Origin: Leptospira licerasiae serovar Varillal str. VAR 010
GTDB taxonomy: Bacteria; Spirochaetota; Leptospiria; Leptospirales; Leptospiraceae
DNA: 64,000 nt
Direction: 5' to 3'
NCBI RefSeq assembly: GCF_000244755.1
Contig: NZ_AHOO02000007.1
Span: 39,187-103,186, forward strand
In this document: positions 1 to 7,334 of the stretch, piece by piece
How the letters are laid out: each line of letters starts with the position of its first letter
How positions within the stretch are numbered: position 1 is the first letter of the stretch
Position numbers and translations under genes: made by a program
Notes under the pieces: generated by a model
What the model saw: the letters and a program-made list of their open reading frames with translations, nothing else
Databases searched by the model: none
Told to the model about the DNA's origin: nothing

Positions 1-63
1 TAGTTGAGAAGCTTGTTGGAAAATGATTTGATCTAGCATGTTATTACCTCCGCAGCACGACAT
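1..63 (-). CDS. 5' end of a small phage gene running off the left edge
   Basis: Only the first codons of this leftward gene are inside the window. There are two in-frame ATGs, one ending at 63 (protein begins MSCCGGNNMLDQ) and one at 39. The second has a very good Shine-Dalgarno (GGAGG, 7 nt from the ATG), while the first has only a weak GGTGA. The second start may therefore be the real one, giving MLDQIIFQQASQL and onward. It follows the zinc-ribbon gene by a short gap and probably belongs to the same leftward tail/late transcript. No function can be assigned from so few residues. Confidence 0.5.
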   Translation of the reverse strand, partial: MSCCGGNNMLDQIIFQQASQL

Positions 64-76
64 TTTTATTCACCTA

Positions 77-256
77 TTACCACTTTGATAGCGGACAAGA
101 TTCGTTCTGAAATTTTGTCTTTTCTCGTACGAAACAAAAGCAAACAGAGCACTGCTCTAATTTCGGGATTAATTTCCACAGCATTTCGCAAGAGAGGCAT
201 ATTCCCAATCTTTTAGAAGCAATCGAATCAATACTTTTAGGGAACTGGTCAGGCAA
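77..256 (-). CDS. Small zinc-ribbon phage protein
   Basis: Fifty-nine codons from a TTG at 256, which overlaps the stop of the upstream Cys-rich frame by 8 nt and suggests translational coupling. A weak AGGA lies about 8 nt upstream. The product has the spacing of the small phage zinc-ribbon family: C-x2-C near residue 20, a second C-x2-C-x-C-F cluster about 20 residues later, and a C-terminal 'CPLSKW'. The CPxxKW ending is the most telling feature. The four ribbon Cys probably bind one Zn. Role unknown; similar small proteins lie near tail-fibre or lysis genes in many phages. No ATG start with a good ribosome site is available, so the start is the weak point. Confidence 0.6.
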   Translation of the reverse strand: MPDQFPKSIDSIASKRLGICLSCEMLWKLIPKLEQCSVCFCFVREKTKFQNESCPLSKW

Positions 257-635
257 AGAACTGTCCTGGTATTGTGTATTCGTTTATAAGCTCCCAATTC
301 ATAAATCGGTAATGATAAACTTTGTATTTTGTATACCAGTTTGGAATGTGACAGCTATTGCATGAATGAATACAGCAAGTTGAAATACAACACTGTACGA
401 ACTGACTTCCATCGAAGCAAAGAGTTAAGTGGGGTGTTTGAGTATATCCCGAAGGACAAGAAGGACATGTGAACCAAGGCCCTAAATTAAAACAGTGATT
501 TAATCCTCCGCATATATTACAGTCCGATACTATAGTCCCGTTGTCGATATGCTCACTAACAACATGCCATTCATCACCAATGGAATATGATCCCGAAGGA
601 AATACATCATATCTATCACTTCCTAAATTCCCCAC
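249..635 (-). CDS. Cys-rich protein; possible frameshifted C-terminal extension of the tail fibre
   Basis: 128 codons from a GTG at 635, ending by overlap with the zinc-ribbon gene. The N-terminal half is Gly/Ser-rich like a fibre tail. The middle carries a dense set of Cys pairs (CNIC, CPSC, CC, CC, CNSC) suggesting disulfides or metal. The frame stays open upstream of the GTG to a stop at 717-719, and those extra residues (VTPPNGPVSPISGASGHW) read like real fibre sequence. Reaching this frame from the end of the fibre needs one -1 shift at 686-690, so it may be a programmed extension, the result of an indel, or a separate gene. Function unknown; a receptor-binding tip is the most natural guess from position. 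Confidence 0.5.
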   Translation of the reverse strand: MGNLGSDRYDVFPSGSYSIGDEWHVVSEHIDNGTIVSDCNICGGLNHCFNLGPWFTCPSCPSGYTQTPHLTLCFDGSQFVQCCISTCCIHSCNSCHIPNWYTKYKVYHYRFMNWELINEYTIPGQFFA

Positions 636-685
636 CCAATGTCCTGATGCTCCCGAGATAGGGGAGACGGGTCCATTAGGTGGGG

Positions 686-1546
686 TTACCCGAAAGGGTA
701 CCAGTTTTCTCCGTTTTTACTCCAATACGCATATATTCCTTGGGTTCGAAATCTAATTTGTGTATCATCGAATCCAGGGCTTGGAGATGTTCGTAAGAAC
801 TGCTTTTGTTCCATTCTTTGAAAAAGCCAGTTTATAGCATCCGCAAGTGATTCTTGGTTTAAGATTCCAGGATCTAAAGAAACATCAATCCCAATCAGTC
901 CAGGGTCATATACTGGAAGAATTCTTTTTATTTCTGCAATCGGCCCGTCAATTACTGATCTTTTATATGAAAGTAATCCGATCCTTCCATTCGTTACTTC
1001 CGGAAGCCCGGGTGTGTTTACCCATTTCTCAAAAAGATTAATTCGATATGATTTTCTGGTCGGTCCTGTTCCAGGTTGGAATCTTTCGGACTCTGTATCC
1101 CAAAACATTAAGGTACTCTGATCGGTTAGGGACTCTTCCAGTTGGATTTCAAATATTCCCTCTAAAGAACCTGAAGTGGGTGTAATGGAGACTTCAGGGA
1201 ATCGAAATACTGCGTCCTGTCGGATAATGAGTCCTGACTCTACTGTAATAATCGTTGGGTTCGTATTTGGGATCTTGAATCCAATTGCAGTATCCGTTAG
1301 ACGTCCTATAGTCGCGAGGAGGGCAGTAAGGAGAGCCGGAATTCCGGAATTCTCGGGGGTTGCTCCGGACAACCGATTTATATCCTCAGCTTTAATTTTT
1401 TGAAACTGGTTTTGGAAATATACTTTTACTTCGTTTCCGTTTAAGGGAATTTGGGTTTCGTTCGCCACAATTGGTATATTAACATTAGGTAAAATATCGG
1501 CTAATCCTAAAAATTGTTCTTGAGTAGCATAAGCCCATTGATTCAT
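686..1546 (-). CDS. Tail-fibre-like protein
   Basis: 286 residues. It begins MNQWAYATQEQFLGLADILP, then has a beta-rich body and ends in a short repeat typical of fibres, 'YAYWSKNGENWYPFG'. It lies downstream of the gpI-like and J-like baseplate genes on the same strand, the standard order I-then-fibre in Mu/P2-type phages, except that the graspetide cassette now sits between them. There is no CCGATA-type element upstream and only a weak ribosome site, which fits a gene once read through from the baseplate operon. A GGTACCC/GGGTAACC hairpin covers the stop codon, where a -1 shift would extend the protein. Confidence 0.7.
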   Translation of the reverse strand: MNQWAYATQEQFLGLADILPNVNIPIVANETQIPLNGNEVKVYFQNQFQKIKAEDINRLSGATPENSGIPALLTALLATIGRLTDTAIGFKIPNTNPTIITVESGLIIRQDAVFRFPEVSITPTSGSLEGIFEIQLEESLTDQSTLMFWDTESERFQPGTGPTRKSYRINLFEKWVNTPGLPEVTNGRIGLLSYKRSVIDGPIAEIKRILPVYDPGLIGIDVSLDPGILNQESLADAINWLFQRMEQKQFLRTSPSPGFDDTQIRFRTQGIYAYWSKNGENWYPFG

Positions 1547-1596
1547 TATATTCTAAATTCTTGCATAATTTCGAAAAGTGAAGGATAAAAAATCTT
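1538..1596 (+). promoter_or_regulatory. Presumed promoter and ribosome site of the graspetide cassette
   Basis: The 50 nt between the divergent fibre and precursor starts must hold the cassette's promoter unless it is read from far upstream. A CATAAT (1564-1569) could be a -10, but no good -35 partner is seen. A GAAGGA lies about 11 nt before the ATG at 1597. The CCGATA element of the structural genes is absent here, implying separate control. Confidence 0.3.
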
Positions 1597-1920
1597 ATGA
1601 AACCGCTAATTTTTGATTACGCAATATCTCAACAGGATACTCCTTGGCCAAATTTAAAGTACGATCGGGATCTAGGGTTGAATTTCGTAAACAATAATAA
1701 GTTCGTAGATTTGTTTTCTTCGTCGTCAGCTTTAATTACAAAAACAAATACTCGGAGAGAAACAGATGACGATTTACAATCAACAGATTCTATTAACTCA
1801 ATATTTTACATAGCAACTAAGACGGACACAATTAAAGAGACAGATGATGAATTGAACAGTTTTCAGAAATCTTTATATTTATTAACCAAAACAGAACAGA
1901 GAAGAGAAGAAGATGAATAA
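1597..1920 (+). CDS. Putative graspetide (omega-ester/amide RiPP) precursor peptide
   Basis: 107 residues. Residues 1-44 look like a leader, with a hydrophobic start and a W-P-N-L-K-Y-D segment. Residues 45-107 hold three repeats, each a hydrophobic triplet followed by T-K-T-x4-E/R-x-D/E: TKTNTRRETDDD (48-59), TKTDTIKETDDE (74-85) and TKTEQRREEDE (97-107), spaced 26 and 23 residues. Thr/Lys donors followed 4-8 residues later by a cluster of Glu/Asp is the layout of cores macrocyclised by ATP-grasp ligases in known graspetides. The gene overlaps an ATP-grasp gene by 8 nt, the strongest support. No known leader motif such as microviridin PFFARFL is present, so this would be a divergent group. 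Product activity is not predictable. Confidence 0.75.
   Translation: MKPLIFDYAISQQDTPWPNLKYDRDLGLNFVNNNKFVDLFSSSSALITKTNTRRETDDDLQSTDSINSIFYIATKTDTIKETDDELNSFQKSLYLLTKTEQRREEDE
1738..1917 (+). repeat. Three core repeats in the graspetide precursor
   Basis: Codons 48-107. Conserved positions are T-K-T, a basic residue three to four positions later, then E/E-x-D-[DE]. The third copy is shortened and ends the protein. Each copy has two Thr and three to four acids, enough for one bicyclic unit per repeat; three identical-topology rings per peptide would be expected. Confidence 0.75.
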
Positions 1921-2887
1921 TGTCCTTATCATCACGAATAAGGAAGATATCACTGTAGATTTTGTTATCAGTAGATTAATCGAATTGGGAGTAAATTATT
2001 TCAGATTTAATACTGAGGAAATAGGTTCGGAATTATCTATAAAGATACATTCTGTTAACTTTGGAATATCGATATATGACAATATAAAGAACAAAGAGAT
2101 AAATTTATCCTATTTCGATTCGGTTTACTATAGAAGACCTAAGCTACCTATAATTCCAATTAATACAAGCCCAGGTGAAGCTTTGTTTTTATCGCAAGAA
2201 ATAACTGTAATATTGGAATATGTGAATCTATCCTTAGCTAACAAGAAATGGCTAAATACAGTCTCCGATCTTAAGAGAGCGGAAAATAAATTAAATCAAC
2301 TAAGAATTGCGAAGGAAATCGGATTCAATATTCCAGAATCTCTGGTTACGAACATCCCAGAAATAGCCCAAAAATTTATTTCAGATCAAATAAGTGCTAT
2401 TATAAAGCCGCTAAAAGTTGGGCTGATAGAAGAACCTAATGCTAATTCAAAAATTGTTTATACAAATGAAATTAATGATAAATTTATAGCCAATATAGAT
2501 AGAGTATCGGTTTTTCCTGTTTATATTCAAAGAAAGGTTGAAAAAGCATTCGACATTCGGGTAACTATTGTAGCCGAAGAAATTTTCGCTGTATCCATCG
2601 ACTCACAGTCCAATGAATATTCTAGAACGGATTGGAGAGCTGCAAAGGAAATTTTACCACATCAAAGCATTGATCTTCCGGAAAAAATACAGAAGTTCTG
2701 TTTTAGTATAATGAAATATTATAATCTTAATTTTGCAGCTATCGATTTGGTTCTAAGTAATGATGGGGAGTATTATTTTCTCGAAATAAATCCAAATGGT
2801 CAATGGGCATGGATAGAGCAATTGACAAATTATCCAATTAGCCAGTCGATAGCAAATTTCTTAGTAATTAATAAGAATGAAAGATAG
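1913..2887 (+). CDS. ATP-grasp peptide ligase, MvdD/GwsG-like (graspetide maturase)
   Basis: 324 residues. The family features are all visible: an N-terminal pre-ATP-grasp domain with 'YYRRP' (72-76); an 'ENKLNQLRIAKEIGF..P' segment (124-141) that corresponds to the R-x-x-NK-x-x-Q-L-x-x-A signature; a nucleotide-binding Lys in 'IIKPL' (163-167); a 'DIRVTIV' strand (214-220) with the conserved D-x-R; 'AIDLV' (266-270); and the Mg-binding 'FLEINPNGQW' (279-288, E281 and N283). It should activate Glu/Asp side chains of the precursor with ATP and join them to Thr or Lys side chains. Only one ligase is present, so a single linkage type (probably ester) is expected. Coding is strongly AT-biased compared with the flanking tail genes, as for acquired DNA. 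Confidence 0.85.
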   Translation: MNNVLIITNKEDITVDFVISRLIELGVNYFRFNTEEIGSELSIKIHSVNFGISIYDNIKNKEINLSYFDSVYYRRPKLPIIPINTSPGEALFLSQEITVILEYVNLSLANKKWLNTVSDLKRAENKLNQLRIAKEIGFNIPESLVTNIPEIAQKFISDQISAIIKPLKVGLIEEPNANSKIVYTNEINDKFIANIDRVSVFPVYIQRKVEKAFDIRVTIVAEEIFAVSIDSQSNEYSRTDWRAAKEILPHQSIDLPEKIQKFCFSIMKYYNLNFAAIDLVLSNDGEYYFLEINPNGQWAWIEQLTNYPISQSIANFLVINKNER

Positions 2888-3518
2888 AATTTGCAAAAGT
2901 ATAAACCTTATTTGGCCTTTGCTATTAGGGGAAAAGAATCATTATAATAAATTTTTAAGCGAAGATGCTCTGAAATCGAAAAGAATAAATGAAAAGGATG
3001 TAGATAGAGCTATTAAAATGTATGAATTGCAAAGAGATAGAATTAAGACAATTGAGTCTAAATCGATCGTATTTATTGGATTCTTTGCGAGTATAGTAGC
3101 AATTATAGGAATCGCAATAAGGGAAATTATTCAATTAAAGGATAAAAGCATTTCAGATTATATTTTAATGATACTTGCTGGCATATTAATGGCTTATACA
3201 TCTATGATTATTTTGTATGCGATAAGGGCTCTAGAAAGAACAAGCTATAATAGCCTAGATGAAAATGATATTTTAGAAAGTGGTCAAAGGCAGAAATTCA
3301 TTTCTATAATTAATAAAGTAAAAAGAAATTATGATGCCATCAACGACAAAGTAGACTATATGAGTATGGCTCAAGAATTTGCAAAGAAGATTATTATATT
3401 AATTATCATTATAGCATTAATAATTATTATCTTTGGAATTATTCAATCAACGAAATTAGTAAGCTTAATTTATGAATATTATATTTACGAATCCGAAATA
3501 TCTTCGTGGTTAAAATAA
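2877..3518 (+). CDS. Three-TM membrane protein of the graspetide cassette
   Basis: 213 residues overlapping the ligase gene by 11 nt. Membrane segments are visible at about 63-82, 95-117 and 171-190; between the second and third lies a 50-residue charged loop, and the N-terminal 60 residues are helical and charged. I do not recognise a family. It has no ABC-transporter, peptidase or SPASM motifs, so it is not an obvious exporter. Given its place it could retain or anchor the modified peptide, confer immunity, or be the membrane-acting part of the system. It ends 27 nt before the convergent gpI-like gene, with no clear terminator between them. Confidence 0.7.
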   Translation: MKDRICKSINLIWPLLLGEKNHYNKFLSEDALKSKRINEKDVDRAIKMYELQRDRIKTIESKSIVFIGFFASIVAIIGIAIREIIQLKDKSISDYILMILAGILMAYTSMIILYAIRALERTSYNSLDENDILESGQRQKFISIINKVKRNYDAINDKVDYMSMAQEFAKKIIILIIIIALIIIIFGIIQSTKLVSLIYEYYIYESEISSWLK

Positions 3519-3545
3519 TTCGGATAAAAGAAAGGAAAAACAAGG

Positions 3546-4148
3546 CTATGAAGTGATGAAAATGCCGAAATAAACAATCGTCCCGGCCACTTTTATTCGA
3601 TTGAGTTTTATAAACAGTAAGCCTGATATTTTTGTTGGATCACTAGTCAGAACTAAAGTAAACCCCCGATCAGGTACTAGGATCGCAGAAACTCCCTTTG
3701 TCCCTGGACCAGGACGAGCAATCTCCAAATCCAGTGCAGATACATCTGAAGCAAAACCAAACTCATCGGACCTTAAAACAAAGAAGTCAGGTGATGGAAA
3801 GATTTCGGAAATTTTAGGAGTGGTCGATTGATTGGATAGGACGTATCCAATAATATAACCTATAAATTCCTCATCACTTAGGCTAGCAGGCCGAGCAATC
3901 CCAAGAAGATCCGCCCAATCTTTTAGAAAAGTCGATTGTGCATTAGAAAGAGTAGAAGAGTTTGCAGCTAGTTCTTGGTATCTTAAATGCCATTCTAAGG
4001 CGTTGAAAATCGCTCCCTTATTAATATCGTTTATGTTTGTGATTGGATTAAATTCAGGACGAGAAGGATCAACGAATAGATCCTTGAAAGATGGATCTGT
4101 GGCGTTGAATTGAGGAAGATATTCAATAAGAAGGTTTTCTCTTTTCAT
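3546..4148 (-). CDS. Baseplate protein, gpI/XkdU-like
   Basis: 200 residues, two bases downstream of the J-like gene and clearly co-transcribed with it. The N-terminal half starts 'LLIEYLPQFN' and is helical, with the pattern of tail-tip connectors that pair with gpJ ('FLKDWADLLGI', 'SDEEFIGYIIGYVLS'). The C-terminal half is beta-rich and Gly/Pro-rich. In Mu and P2 relatives gpI follows J and links the baseplate wedge to the tail fibre. Assignment rests mostly on position and general pattern. Confidence 0.65.
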   Translation of the reverse strand: MKRENLLIEYLPQFNATDPSFKDLFVDPSRPEFNPITNINDINKGAIFNALEWHLRYQELAANSSTLSNAQSTFLKDWADLLGIARPASLSDEEFIGYIIGYVLSNQSTTPKISEIFPSPDFFVLRSDEFGFASDVSALDLEIARPGPGTKGVSAILVPDRGFTLVLTSDPTKISGLLFIKLNRIKVAGTIVYFGIFITS

Positions 4149-4150
4149 TA

Positions 4151-5347
4151 TTAAGTCGGCTCTGTTCTTACTATGGTCCCGTTAACTTGACCACCGGAAG
4201 TTCCACCCGTTCTAGGAAGGTATGTATCTGGCACGGAAATATCGATTGGACTTGGAAGAGGGGAGGGGATCGGATCATTCGCAAGTTTTCCAAAGAAACT
4301 TTGAATGTTTACTCTATAGAAATCAGGATGGGATTTTAGAATTGTTGCTATGACTTGCTCTAAGAGAACATCAAATCCAACCGGTAAAGTATTTAGATAA
4401 AGAATTAAAGCATTTGTAGCTGTGTTTAAAGCATCGGTATTTGTTAGTTGTGAATCGTTAAGGATCTCTAATTCAAATTCTACAGTAATTCCAAGCACTG
4501 GAACAGGAGCCACATAAACATAGGTGCCAGCCGCTGCGTATCCTGGAAAGTTTTCTGGATCATCTAAGTCCCCTTCGATTGTCTTCCGAACTAAATTGAG
4601 TAACTCTGGCGGTGGATTTGAAGTACCGTCCGAAACATAAATATTAATCCAACCAATTTCGAAATTTCCGGATAATGGATTTACGTTCGTGGATAATTGA
4701 ACTCCGGCAACTCCGGGGATTGAAGAAGCTGCGTTATAGATTCCAAGCGGAGTAGATCGTCCCAAGGAAACAATGAAGTCACGGAACCTTCTAAGCCTTG
4801 ACTCTTCGGTTTCGAAATTAGTTCCACCTCCGAAGTCCGCTGTATTCCAAAGACGAACATTAGAGGGGAGTGGAATGCTTAAAGAACCGAGGCCCTCCGC
4901 TGTATCAATTGAAAGTCTACGGATATTGTAATCGGTTCCGGGCTTTGTCGCTCTGAGCTCTACTTCTACGTAGGGTTGATTTACTTGAAGATTTACAGGT
5001 GCTACCGACTCAAATCCGAGACCGAAAAGATCCAAAGAGAAAATAGGGATAGATAAAGGTTCTACTATTCCATTGTTCTCTATCCGAACAAAGCCAGAGG
5101 AAAGATTCCCAGGAAGACGACTGAAACCAAAAGCGTTGTAGACTCCTTCCCTGATTGAGTAACGAAATCCATTTAAAGTACGAATATCCCCTTCGGATAA
5201 AATAGTCGCGATTGCTCGGATGATCGTAGAGATTCGAGAGTTAGGATTAAAATTAGTAAGTCGCGATCCTTGTGCTACGAGGTAGTTAATTAATGCAGTG
5301 TTATATTCTAAAAATGTCTTTGGAATATACGGAGCTGGGGAACCCAT
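4151..5347 (-). CDS. Baseplate wedge protein, gpJ-like
   Basis: 398 residues, the usual size for baseplate J proteins. Recognisable parts: an N-terminal helical start with 'FLEYNTALINYLV', an 'NPNSRISTIIRAIATILSEGDI' segment, a Gly-rich 'GTDYNIRRLSID' strand, then the diagnostic 'GGTNFETEESRLRRFRDFIVSLGRSTPLGIYNAASSIPGV' area (about 182-220) that matches the conserved core 'GGxDxESDEExRxRl...'. The C-terminal half has the 'PVLGITVEFELEI' beta domain. The protein forms the wedge around the hub in contractile tails. The start is set by its promoter, the leftward arm of the symmetrical CCGATA pair. Confidence 0.85.
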   Translation of the reverse strand: MGSPAPYIPKTFLEYNTALINYLVAQGSRLTNFNPNSRISTIIRAIATILSEGDIRTLNGFRYSIREGVYNAFGFSRLPGNLSSGFVRIENNGIVEPLSIPIFSLDLFGLGFESVAPVNLQVNQPYVEVELRATKPGTDYNIRRLSIDTAEGLGSLSIPLPSNVRLWNTADFGGGTNFETEESRLRRFRDFIVSLGRSTPLGIYNAASSIPGVAGVQLSTNVNPLSGNFEIGWINIYVSDGTSNPPPELLNLVRKTIEGDLDDPENFPGYAAAGTYVYVAPVPVLGITVEFELEILNDSQLTNTDALNTATNALILYLNTLPVGFDVLLEQVIATILKSHPDFYRVNIQSFFGKLANDPIPSPLPSPIDISVPDTYLPRTGGTSGGQVNGTIVRTEPT

Positions 5348-5373
5348 CCCTTAGAATAAAAGGGATCCGCAAC

Positions 5374-5391
5374 TATCGGGAAAAACCGATA
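5374..5391. promoter_or_regulatory. Symmetrical divergent CCGATA element
   Basis: TATCGG-GAAAAA-CCGATA, a perfect inverted repeat. The right arm ends exactly 26 nt before the ATG at 5418, and the left arm, read on the minus strand, ends exactly 26 nt before the ATG at 5347. The equal spacing on both sides is what makes this the best example of the element. Confidence 0.65.
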
Positions 5392-5417
5392 TGAAATAGA
5401 ATCCTTAAAATCGATGA

Positions 5418-7334
5418 ATGGTTTCGCTTGGAGGAATAACGGATTTTGCGTCTGGATCTTTTAATTCAGTAACTAGCAACGCCTTCTCTGGACCTCTAGG
5501 TTCCACATACGTTCCTAAGAATTCTTTTTCACTTGCTTTCTATAACAAAAAAGCCAACGGAGATTACGATCACACATCGAAAGGAGAACCGGAGTATTAT
5601 TTCGTAAATGGACCTCTCCAATATTCTGAGAATTATAAATATCGAAGATCCATAGAACAAACTTTCGGGGCGACGGTTGTTATCGATTACGGACCTGGAA
5701 ACCATGAAATTCGATTAGAAGGAGAATTTCATATTTACCATTTGGGTCTTCCAAGTAAGCCGAACTCAGACATACCAGGCTCTAGCGGACAGGGGATGTT
5801 TCAAACTGCGGTAAATGCTGGTAAGACATTTCTAACTAACAAATTTACAAGTTACTATGATAAGATTCGTTCTCAGTATTTAGCACTAGGTGGCGGAAAT
5901 TTTCGTTCCGGACTACAAGAGTTTCAAGACTTTCTTTTTTTCTTACACTACTCGCAATATAACGGGAAGTACGAATCGAATGATATTCAGGCAAAGCAAA
6001 TCGCAGGAAAACTTTCTGGTACTATAAATTGGAAGAAGATCGCAATCGTATTTCGTGACTATGATCGAAAGCGTACGGTCGAGGTTGTAGTACCAGGAAG
6101 TGGATTTACAATTTCCCGTTCTGTAAGCGATACGAATACTTATAAATATTCTTTAACACTCACAGTAGTCCGCGAATTAGATTTCGAGAATATCAAATCG
6201 GAATTAGTTCGTTCAAATTTTAACCCTTCCAGAACAATATCTGGTTTAATGAATGAGTTGGAAAACTTGGTCAATACTCCATTGATTTTAACCGGGACCT
6301 TACTCGGAGCTGCAAAATTTATAAGGGCTTTTGGATCATCTACGGCTCGACTAAGAACCTCCTGGGACAGGATGAGGGACCAATTCGATCAGAATGGAAA
6401 ATTGGCTAGAGTAACTTTCCAAGAAGGAATCACGGATCTGGGCTTTCGTGGAAAAAAAAGAGGATTTAATGACGAAGATATTTCCTCGGCTATAGACGGA
6501 GCATATAGTCTATCCCGATCAAGGGAAGCGGAGTTTCGGCAAAACCTTACAAAAGCAAATACAGAAGCCTTAGCATTGAATTCAGCTATAGGATCCATGA
6601 CAATTCCCATACCGGATAATTCTTCATTTGAATTGGAATCTTTGAAGCCAAAGGCCGACTTTTTTAATTGGATAGATAACGATCTATATTCTTTCGTAAT
6701 TACTGCTTTAGAAATTCTCACGGAAATGCAAGCCGCGATAAATTATGCGAGTATAGATAACACATTTTCTATAAAGCAAATTCAAACCGGAGAAACTTAC
6801 AATTCTATAGCACAAGAAGCTTTAGGGAATGAAACCCTTGGAGAAGCGTTAGCAAGATATAACGGAGATTCAGATGTAAAAAAAATAGAGAGAAAAGTTA
6901 TTAAAATTCCATTCGGTTATTCAACGAATGTCGTTTCTCTATTATCGGAGAATCCTAGCGCGAGAGATCTAGAAATTGCGATACTTGGGACCGATATAAA
7001 GCTTTCGGAAAATCGCGCGATTGATATTTCCCCAACCGGCGACCTTGGAATTATTGAAGGGGAAGAGACTTTAATTAATAATACTCTAGATATAATTGAT
7101 ATTCCCCAAGGTTCCATCCCAGGATTACCAGAGATAGGAAATCCGATTCCTATCGGAGAAATACCAACCGAAGAACAAATTCAGGATTCTATACAAAAAC
7201 TTATATCTCAAATCTCTAAGGACCCAGGTGTAAAAAGTGTTCGGTTTTTGAATATGGAACAAGTAGGAGATAAGATCTTATTTGTCTTTCGATTTGAGTC
7301 CGTCACTGGTGGAAGTTTCGTTTTATCCGTATGA
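5418..7334 (+). CDS. Baseplate protein with LysM and gp25/gpW-like parts
   Basis: 638 residues. The N-terminal third (to about residue 260) is beta-rich with 'WKKIAIVFRDYDRKRTVEVV' and 'YKYSLTLTVVREL', like the tail/DNA-circulation proteins of Mu-type baseplates. The middle is helical. At about 455-500 comes a LysM-like repeat 'IQTGETYNSIAQEALGNETL..ALARYNG' followed by 'IKIPFG'. The last 130 residues ('AILGTDIKLSENRAIDISPTGDL', 'GEETLINNTLDII', then a C-terminal beta ending) resemble the gp25/gpW family. It looks like a fusion of parts that are separate genes (gp53/LysM and W) in other phages. It overlaps the spike gene by 4 nt. Confidence 0.65.
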   Translation: MVSLGGITDFASGSFNSVTSNAFSGPLGSTYVPKNSFSLAFYNKKANGDYDHTSKGEPEYYFVNGPLQYSENYKYRRSIEQTFGATVVIDYGPGNHEIRLEGEFHIYHLGLPSKPNSDIPGSSGQGMFQTAVNAGKTFLTNKFTSYYDKIRSQYLALGGGNFRSGLQEFQDFLFFLHYSQYNGKYESNDIQAKQIAGKLSGTINWKKIAIVFRDYDRKRTVEVVVPGSGFTISRSVSDTNTYKYSLTLTVVRELDFENIKSELVRSNFNPSRTISGLMNELENLVNTPLILTGTLLGAAKFIRAFGSSTARLRTSWDRMRDQFDQNGKLARVTFQEGITDLGFRGKKRGFNDEDISSAIDGAYSLSRSREAEFRQNLTKANTEALALNSAIGSMTIPIPDNSSFELESLKPKADFFNWIDNDLYSFVITALEILTEMQAAINYASIDNTFSIKQIQTGETYNSIAQEALGNETLGEALARYNGDSDVKKIERKVIKIPFGYSTNVVSLLSENPSARDLEIAILGTDIKLSENRAIDISPTGDLGIIEGEETLINNTLDIIDIPQGSIPGLPEIGNPIPIGEIPTEEQIQDSIQKLISQISKDPGVKSVRFLNMEQVGDKILFVFRFESVTGGSFVLSV

